The notes beneath the pieces were generated by a model. The model saw nothing but the letters and a program-made list of their open reading frames with translations, was not told the origin of the DNA and made no database searches. Both the position numbers and the translations under genes were made by a program. 39,049 nucleotides of DNA, from IMG/VR virus record IMGVR_UViG_3300037246_001116, positions 1-39,049 of that record; one strand, 5' to 3'. This DNA is from a virus. Positions 34,425-39,049 of this stretch are shown piece by piece; within the stretch, counting starts at the first letter, position 1, and the number at the start of each line of letters is the position of its first letter.

Positions 34425-35636
34425 TTAAGATTCAGGTTTTCTCAGTTTCTCGAAAAACTTTTGTTGAAAAATTGGTGACTTATATAATTCTTTCATCAAC
34501 TTTGTAGTATATTTAAATTCTTTGCTTGTTCTATCAATATCAGATTGTATTATTAATAACGAAGCTGTATCTACAGGCATTGTTATTAAGAAGTCATGGA
34601 TATTTTTAATTTCAGCAGCCATTAAAGCTGGCATTGTATTTTGTAAATATGTTGTAAATGATGTCATTAAATCTCCAAGCTTTGAATTATCATTTGCATG
34701 GAGCATCTTTTCAATTATTGGTTTTGCCTTTTCTTGATAGTTCTTAATGATGTCGTCAGGTTTAACGACCTGTGTATTATCTCTACAAAACCCAATGAAC
34801 ATCATTGCAGCTGATGAATTTAGAAGTCCTGAAATTCTGGTTTCAAGATTCATTATATTATAATTTCCTTCAGTTGAGATTTCTGCTTTCCATAATATAT
34901 CTGAAACTTTTTCCCATGTAGCTGGATTAGAATATACAGAACCAACTTTTTGTGAACGAAAATCATATACTCTATCATGAAAAGTATTAATATAATCTAA
35001 AACGAACGGATGAAAATCCATCTTCGTTCCATATTTTAGAAATGCTGCTGCTGAGACTTCAATGTATATATGTGATTGTCGACGGAGACCAGCGGCGTCT
35101 TCTAAAGTGTTCATTGAATATTCTTGTTCGTCTGGATTGTCTATAGATATTACAAACCAACCTTTTGGAAATTCATATCTATGAACACAATATTCATTTT
35201 GAACTTGCCATAATAATTGTTGTAGTGGGTGATCACCGCGAGCGAATTCATCAATAACGTAGATTCCATATTTATTGGATGGTTGTGGTACAAAATCTGA
35301 ATATAACATTCTAAATTGACTTGTATTTTCGATTTTGTCTGTAACGATAGGGAAAGGAACTAGAAAATCATCTCGAGTTAAAACTGGACTTGTTATTCGA
35401 ATCAGATCAAATTCCTTTCCTGTTGTCTGAGTTAATTCCTTTTGGAGTTGGTAACATATTTGCGTTTTACCAACTCCAGCTGGACCGATAATATGATAAC
35501 ATTGTTTCTGAACGTTTCTTCCTGCCTCCCACGTTTTCAATGTTGAAGTTATGTCATCATTAAGATCTTCTTTTACCTTATCAATTGTTGTTACACTGAT
35601 ATTTAACTTTTCAAAATATTTAACTTCGTTTGGCAT
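34425..35636 (-). CDS. MoxR-type AAA+ ATPase
   Basis: A 403-residue AAA+ ATPase: Walker A GPAGVGKT (51-58), Walker B IYVIDE (125-130), a sensor-1 region with FVISIDNPDEQEYSMNTLED and an arginine-rich GLRRQSH. The second half is helical and ends in a basic KLRKPES. MoxR ATPases pair with VWA proteins, and here the VWA gene follows within about 11 bases. In bacteria such pairs insert metals, remodel complexes or act in stress and phage-defence systems. The substrate in this phage is unknown. ATG 35636 has AGGAG upstream, overlapping the stop of the candidate ssDNA-binding gene. Confidence 0.85.
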   Translation of the reverse strand: MPNEVKYFEKLNISVTTIDKVKEDLNDDITSTLKTWEAGRNVQKQCYHIIGPAGVGKTQICYQLQKELTQTTGKEFDLIRITSPVLTRDDFLVPFPIVTDKIENTSQFRMLYSDFVPQPSNKYGIYVIDEFARGDHPLQQLLWQVQNEYCVHRYEFPKGWFVISIDNPDEQEYSMNTLEDAAGLRRQSHIYIEVSAAAFLKYGTKMDFHPFVLDYINTFHDRVYDFRSQKVGSVYSNPATWEKVSDILWKAEISTEGNYNIMNLETRISGLLNSSAAMMFIGFCRDNTQVVKPDDIIKNYQEKAKPIIEKMLHANDNSKLGDLMTSFTTYLQNTMPALMAAEIKNIHDFLITMPVDTASLLIIQSDIDRTSKEFKYTTKLMKELYKSPIFQQKFFEKLRKPES

Positions 35637-35646
35637 TTCTCAGCTC

Positions 35647-36603
35647 CTAGAATTTGATGTCTTTAAAACTGAATGTAGAATCTCCCCCATTAGCCGCATT
35701 TGTAGCATCGGTCTGTGGTGGTGCTTCATCTTTGATTTTTTGCTGATCAGAACCCATTGACACCACACCAGCATCTGTAGACTCTTGTTTTGATGCTCCA
35801 CTGGTTGCCTTTTTCTTAGACCAATCAAATTTTTCACGAAACTTATCAAAAGTATTTTTAGAAAGATCTAACAATTCAAGAGCAAATTCCTTGCTCACTT
35901 CTGCTCCACGATCAAATGCAAATACCATTTTTATACCGAAATTACTTTCGGCTGTGGTCTTGTATATTCGCGTGACAAATCGTTTCTGATTTATAACACG
36001 TTTTTCAAATTCACGTACGGCATCACCTTCTTCATTCAATATAGGATCAAGGTCTAAATGATATAGTTCTGATAGATAATCAGAAACATTTCCATATTTT
36101 GTACCTTTACCACGAATGAAAACAAAAACTGGTTTGTTCTCTTCATCCAGAACAGGAGATCCAGTAGGCTGACAAAGAATACCTGCCACGATTATTTGAG
36201 ATTTACAATTTTTACAATACTCAACGGCTTTTCTATCTGCTGATAATACGGGACAGATTCGAGGACTACCATCTGGCATAGCCTGTGATCCATACCACGG
36301 TGCTTGAGGAGTATCTTTAAAAGAAAAACACTTCGTTTTTGTTCGTCCATTTTCCTTGGCTTCATTATTTAAGATGTCTTTTACGTGAGTAATGATCATG
36401 AAAACTTCAGTATGATTAGCAGAGTGTCCTCTAACTTGAAGCTTTTCAATTTCTTCCATGGTACCATTTTGATGTTTTCTATTTTGACCACTGATATAAA
36501 TACTCTTAAAAAATTCTTCCTCTGCAGGAGTTTGATCTCCACCACCGCCACCAACCGCTACACCCGTACTATTTAATTCTTGATACTGATCTAAAATTGA
36601 CAT
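35647..36603 (-). CDS. Candidate single-stranded DNA-binding protein with cysteine cluster
   Basis: A 318-residue protein. After a Gly-rich N-terminus (GVAVGGGGGDQ, 14-24) there is a mixed core with a cysteine group (C117, C130, C133 and C144; PRICPVLSADRK, then YCKNCKSQ) that could bind zinc, as in T4 gp32. After about residue 260 the tail is disordered and ends in acidic/hydrophobic residues (GDSTFSFKDIKF), as in many ssDNA-binding proteins. Position among replication genes fits. No sequence motif proves DNA binding; an alternative is a DNA-repair cofactor. ATG 36603 has AAAGGAG upstream. Confidence 0.55.
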   Translation of the reverse strand: MSILDQYQELNSTGVAVGGGGGDQTPAEEEFFKSIYISGQNRKHQNGTMEEIEKLQVRGHSANHTEVFMIITHVKDILNNEAKENGRTKTKCFSFKDTPQAPWYGSQAMPDGSPRICPVLSADRKAVEYCKNCKSQIIVAGILCQPTGSPVLDEENKPVFVFIRGKGTKYGNVSDYLSELYHLDLDPILNEEGDAVREFEKRVINQKRFVTRIYKTTAESNFGIKMVFAFDRGAEVSKEFALELLDLSKNTFDKFREKFDWSKKKATSGASKQESTDAGVVSMGSDQQKIKDEAPPQTDATNAANGGDSTFSFKDIKF

Positions 36604-36618
36604 AAATTTTATCTCCTT

Positions 36619-37260
36619 TTAGTAATTTGTTATTAAACACCATTCTTGATTCATTTGAGTTCTTGGACCTTCTACATCATCAGAATTTATAATTATCGTA
36701 AATTCATCATTAAACCAGCATCCTAATTTATCTCCCATTAATGCGTCACTGGAAATAAAATTCTTTTTAAACTCAGAGTATTCTGATTTTTGATTTTCTA
36801 GATTATCCATCATCTTCTCAAATTCTGGGTCCATTTTGATTGTTATTGGAGTTAGCTTTCTAACTTTTTTATCTGTTATTTTTCCTGATATTAATTTTGT
36901 GTGTGGGCAATAAATGACAACCAGTAGATCATCGCCATTTGAATTTGTTACTCTTTTAAATACTTCATTTCTATATATAAAAACTCCAGTGTCAATGTCA
37001 TAGAGCCATCCATCACTCATCTCTCTCATCCGTTCAATAGTTGTATGTGGTCTACATTTAACTCCTTCTGTTCTTCTCTTATGTTCACATACTGAGCAAT
37101 TCTCTGAGTTAATATTAAAGTGCTTATTAAACGAAGGAGTCTGAGCTTTCTTGAAGTATCGCAACATTTGTCCACGATTCATTATAAATTTTAATAGTGT
37201 AATTGGATATACTGTTGTATTGTACCTTTCTAAATACTTTTCTGTTGATGAAAATCTCAT
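36619..37260 (-). CDS. Unknown protein with CxxC motif, 213 residues
   Basis: Not recognised. The N-terminal 50 residues are basic and helical (RGQMLRYFKKAQTPSFNKHF), then CSVC (55-58) and a further cysteine in GVKCRPH suggest a small metal site. A strand-rich section (WLYDIDTGVFIYRNEVFKRV, about 85-104) follows, then a Lys/Glu-rich helix. ATG 37260 has GAGGGAG upstream. It is the first gene after the palindrome and promoter-like region, about 70 bases from the -10-like box, so it may head a transcript that runs into the ssDNA-binding and MoxR/VWA genes. Confidence 0.75.
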   Translation of the reverse strand: MRFSSTEKYLERYNTTVYPITLLKFIMNRGQMLRYFKKAQTPSFNKHFNINSENCSVCEHKRRTEGVKCRPHTTIERMREMSDGWLYDIDTGVFIYRNEVFKRVTNSNGDDLLVVIYCPHTKLISGKITDKKVRKLTPITIKMDPEFEKMMDNLENQKSEYSEFKKNFISSDALMGDKLGCWFNDEFTIIINSDDVEGPRTQMNQEWCLITNY

Positions 37261-37333
37261 TACATAGCTCCCTCTAAAAATTTTTCTTGGGTGTTAATCT
37301 CCTTTCGAGGTAAATATTAAAAATAAAAAACTT

Positions 37334-37362
37334 ATTATATACATGCAAACAATTCAATTGAA
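37334..37362 (-). promoter_or_regulatory. Candidate promoter within the 150-base gap
   Basis: On the minus strand a perfect TATAAT box (plus 37334-37339) lies 17 bases downstream of TTCAAT (plus 37357-37362), a weak -35-like element sitting on the palindrome centre. Transcription would start near 37327 and lead to the gene at 37260. The region is very A/T-rich, so chance matches are likely. A phage polymerase may use other signals. Confidence 0.3.
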
Positions 37363-37371
37363 TTGTTTGCA
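37344..37371. repeat. 28-nt perfect palindrome
   Basis: Two 14-base arms (TGCAAACAATTCAA and its complement) with no spacer form a perfect inverted repeat in the longest non-coding gap of the window. It could be an operator for a dimeric regulator, a terminator stem for the 94-residue gene (a T-rich stretch follows about 15 bases later on the minus strand) or a replication-related site. Confidence 0.6.
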
Positions 37372-37410
37372 CATAATGCTTCTCATTTATTAATATATAT
37401 AGGTATGATT

Positions 37411-37695
37411 TTAAGTTACTTTCTCTGATGGGGGTGCTACAAAGTTTACCATGATGCTGGCGGGTGTTACATGATTTTCTAAATCCACGGTAATTGTAGC
37501 GTCTTTGGCGGCACATTGATCGATGGTTGCTTTGATGAGTTGTTTTGCAGTTGATGGCATAAAATTGTCAACATGTGTTAATGACAATCCATTTCTTAAA
37601 TTAAATGCTACACCATCAGCAGTTTCTAAAACTTCAACGATTTGATCTTTTTCTAACACAATTTTCGTTTCTTTATTCTTAATTACAATTTTCAT
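37411..37695 (-). CDS. Unknown small protein, 94 residues
   Basis: Starts with three short strands (MKIVIKNKETKIVLEKDQIV), then a GVAFNLRNGLSLTHV segment and a helix. Mixed alpha/beta, no motif recognised. ATG 37695 has AAAGGAGAG upstream, and it follows the 196-residue gene after ten bases. It is the last gene before the palindrome-bearing gap. Confidence 0.75.
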   Translation of the reverse strand: MKIVIKNKETKIVLEKDQIVEVLETADGVAFNLRNGLSLTHVDNFMPSTAKQLIKATIDQCAAKDATITVDLENHVTPASIMVNFVAPPSEKVT

Positions 37696-37705
37696 AATCT
37701 CTCCT

Positions 37706-38296
37706 TTAATTTACATTCTCGGCAAATATGTTATATTTATTTCTTTTTGAGCGATCTATAAACCACTCGATTATACCTTCTTTATCATATGTTCTCAGAA
37801 ATTCAGAATCATTCTCGGTTATTGTAGTTAATAAATTTGCTTGATTCGTTATTTCATCTATAATTATTTTATACTTTTTTCGTACATACTTATCAATATC
37901 CACTTTTATAATGTCTTCAAGATATTTCCATACATATGACAGAACTGTCAAATTATCATATTCAACGAATTCTATAAATTTAAACATTTCTCCTATTTCC
38001 ATTTGTGTATCGTAAATGAGCTTCGGTGAGAATTCAAAATTATATACCTCTAACATTTGATCAAGATATTTATCTATAAATATTTTTTGCATTGTATCAG
38101 ACATTGATAAAATATCATTTTTTAATACACTGTACGTATCATAAAATGTTTCTTTATTCATTGAGTCTAATATATCGAACGTACTGGATTCGTATATTGC
38201 AAATAGAGCACGGCGGTCTTCGTCTTCTTGATAATTATCTATTTCTTCTGGTGTTGTCACACCCGCGATTAAAATCTCAACTGATTTGTCTGTCAT
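37706..38296 (-). CDS. Unknown protein, 196 residues
   Basis: A mainly helical, acidic protein (DNYQEDEDRRALFAIYESST, about 21-40) with long amphipathic helices near 70-160. No family recognised. ATG 38296 has GAGGGGAA upstream, formed by the last codons of the beta-like gene, so it should be translated directly after it. This coupling hints at a polymerase-related role, which is inference only. Confidence 0.75.
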   Translation of the reverse strand: MTDKSVEILIAGVTTPEEIDNYQEDEDRRALFAIYESSTFDILDSMNKETFYDTYSVLKNDILSMSDTMQKIFIDKYLDQMLEVYNFEFSPKLIYDTQMEIGEMFKFIEFVEYDNLTVLSYVWKYLEDIIKVDIDKYVRKKYKIIIDEITNQANLLTTITENDSEFLRTYDKEGIIEWFIDRSKRNKYNIFAENVN

Positions 38297-38297
38297 A

Positions 38298-39049
38298 TTA
38301 TTTCCCCTCGACCATTAAAGCCATAAAATAAGCATTTACTAAATCACGCGTTGGAGATACTTGTGTTTTACGAAACTCAGTGTGTCCAGTCTCAACTATT
38401 TCAGTGATCATTTCACTTTTGCTTCTGCGATCATCAGACATCGGACCAAACATTTCCTGTAGAAGTGTTAATGCATTATAAGACGCCAAAGCCCAAGTAT
38501 CACCTTCACCTACCTTCTGACCACCTTCGGCTCGCTTTCCAGCTGTAGGCTGAAAAGTTTTCGTGGTAATAGGACCAGTGGAACGTCCATGCATTTTTTC
38601 TGCTGCCATATGTTCAAGTTTTCCAACGTAAGAATAACCGAATGGAATTGGTGATGCAGTTTTTACACCATACTCTGGGAGCATCATATGATATCCACTT
38701 TTAAGATTTAACAATTTTAGAACTCGGCCAATACTATCCTTTGTTGGAGCTTGGAATGGAGGAATAATAATTGGTGAAAATCCGCTGTTTCTAATTTGTG
38801 TTACCATATTTTTAAACTTTGCATCACTCATAGATTTAAATGATGCGATCATTCCAATGCTCATTTTCGAATTTGAACTACCATCTAAATTTGAATAGAC
38901 ACTGGATAGTAATGCTATAATTTCTTCTTTGTTGTTTAATTTGAGTATTCGTTTCCCGATCTCTTTTGCTATCAGTCCACAATACAACTCATACATCTGA
39001 CCAATATTCATTCGACTGATTACTCCGAGAGGATTCATAAGAATATCAA
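38298..39049 (-). CDS. rpoB-like: Second RNA polymerase beta-like protein (C-terminal part, cut by right edge)
   Basis: About 250 residues in frame to the window edge, beginning DILMNPLGVISRMNIGQMYE. This equals the RpoB switch region NPLG-x-x-SRMN-x-GQ and aligns with residues 759-779 of the beta protein at 7908-10937. Further on come MHGRSTGPITTKTFQPTAGK, GGQKVGEGDTWALASY and LQEMFGPMSDD, the bacterial beta C-terminal motifs that contact beta'. It differs clearly from the first beta (for example FQPTAGKRAEGGQ instead of MQPLGGRKNKGGQ). It is therefore a separate gene, not a duplication in recent time. Catalytic lysines lie outside the window. Confidence 0.93.
   Translation of the reverse strand, partial: DILMNPLGVISRMNIGQMYELYCGLIAKEIGKRILKLNNKEEIIALLSSVYSNLDGSSNSKMSIGMIASFKSMSDAKFKNMVTQIRNSGFSPIIIPPFQAPTKDSIGRVLKLLNLKSGYHMMLPEYGVKTASPIPFGYSYVGKLEHMAAEKMHGRSTGPITTKTFQPTAGKRAEGGQKVGEGDTWALASYNALTLLQEMFGPMSDDRRSKSEMITEIVETGHTEFRKTQVSPTRDLVNAYFMALMVEGK

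Noticed and set aside
37274-37516. 80-codon minus-strand frame overlapping the 94-residue gene
   Set aside because: Composition is unlike a protein, it runs through the palindrome, and the overlapping 94-residue frame has a strong ribosome site.
1-39049. CRISPR arrays, insertion sequences, integrase or attachment sites
   Set aside because: No spaced direct repeats, transposase motifs or recombinase signatures were seen on either strand.

Overview
The window is a densely packed, A+T-rich piece of a large tailed-phage genome (or a prophage or metagenomic contig of that type). The phage call rests on a T4 gp17-type large terminase with tail-type genes beside it, a T4-like replication and recombination set (gp46/gp47, UvsW-type helicase, two-subunit type II topoisomerase), and phage-encoded multisubunit RNA polymerase genes. 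Every gene I accept is on the minus strand, so transcription runs from high to low coordinates. Genes abut or overlap by a few bases and most have a clear Shine-Dalgarno sequence. No gap exceeds about 150 bases. I saw no tRNA, rRNA, CRISPR array or insertion sequence. The host cannot be named from the sequence.

Layout in transcription order. (a) 39049-38298: C-terminal part of an RNA polymerase beta-like protein, cut by the window edge. (b) 38296-35647: small unknown proteins and a candidate ssDNA-binding protein, with a 28-nt perfect palindrome and possible promoter at 37334-37371. (c) 35636-32857: a MoxR-type AAA+ ATPase followed by a VWA protein with an HExxH motif. (d) 32860-23118: GyrB-like and GyrA-like topoisomerase subunits, QueD-like CPH4 synthase, UvsW-like helicase, gp47/SbcD and gp46/SbcC, with small unknown genes between. 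(e) 23107-21326: a radical SAM protein with a C-terminal cysteine cluster, a DUF2693-like small protein and an unknown. (f) 21309-17689: an unrecognised 1206-residue protein. (g) 17641-13624: a ubiquitin-like conjugation cassette. (h) 13631-7908: RNA polymerase beta' and beta, both unsplit and with bacterial-type motifs. (i) 7918-5549: FolE2-type GTP cyclohydrolase and two unknowns. (j) 5540-1: DUF932-like protein, baseplate-like protein, large terminase, an HExxH protein and the start of a probable virion protein.

The most striking region is 13.6-17.6 kb. It holds a JAB/JAMM isopeptidase with a perfect metal-binding motif, a ThiF/E1-like activating enzyme, a protein with a C-terminal beta-grasp ubiquitin-like domain ending in a free glycine, a second E1-like Rossmann protein, and a small protein with E2-like HPN, FCLG and DPP landmarks. 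The E2-like gene overlaps the RNA polymerase beta' gene by 8 bases, so conjugation and transcription genes are probably expressed together. Components of this kind are known from prokaryotic Ubl operons, including the plasmid PRTRC system. A full set wired to a phage RNA polymerase operon, with two E1-like proteins and a multidomain Ubl, is unusual.

FolE2 and QueD supply the first two steps towards 7-deazaguanine compounds (DNA or tRNA modification), but QueE, QueC and a transglycosylase are not identifiable here. Assignments come from motif reading only; no database search was possible.
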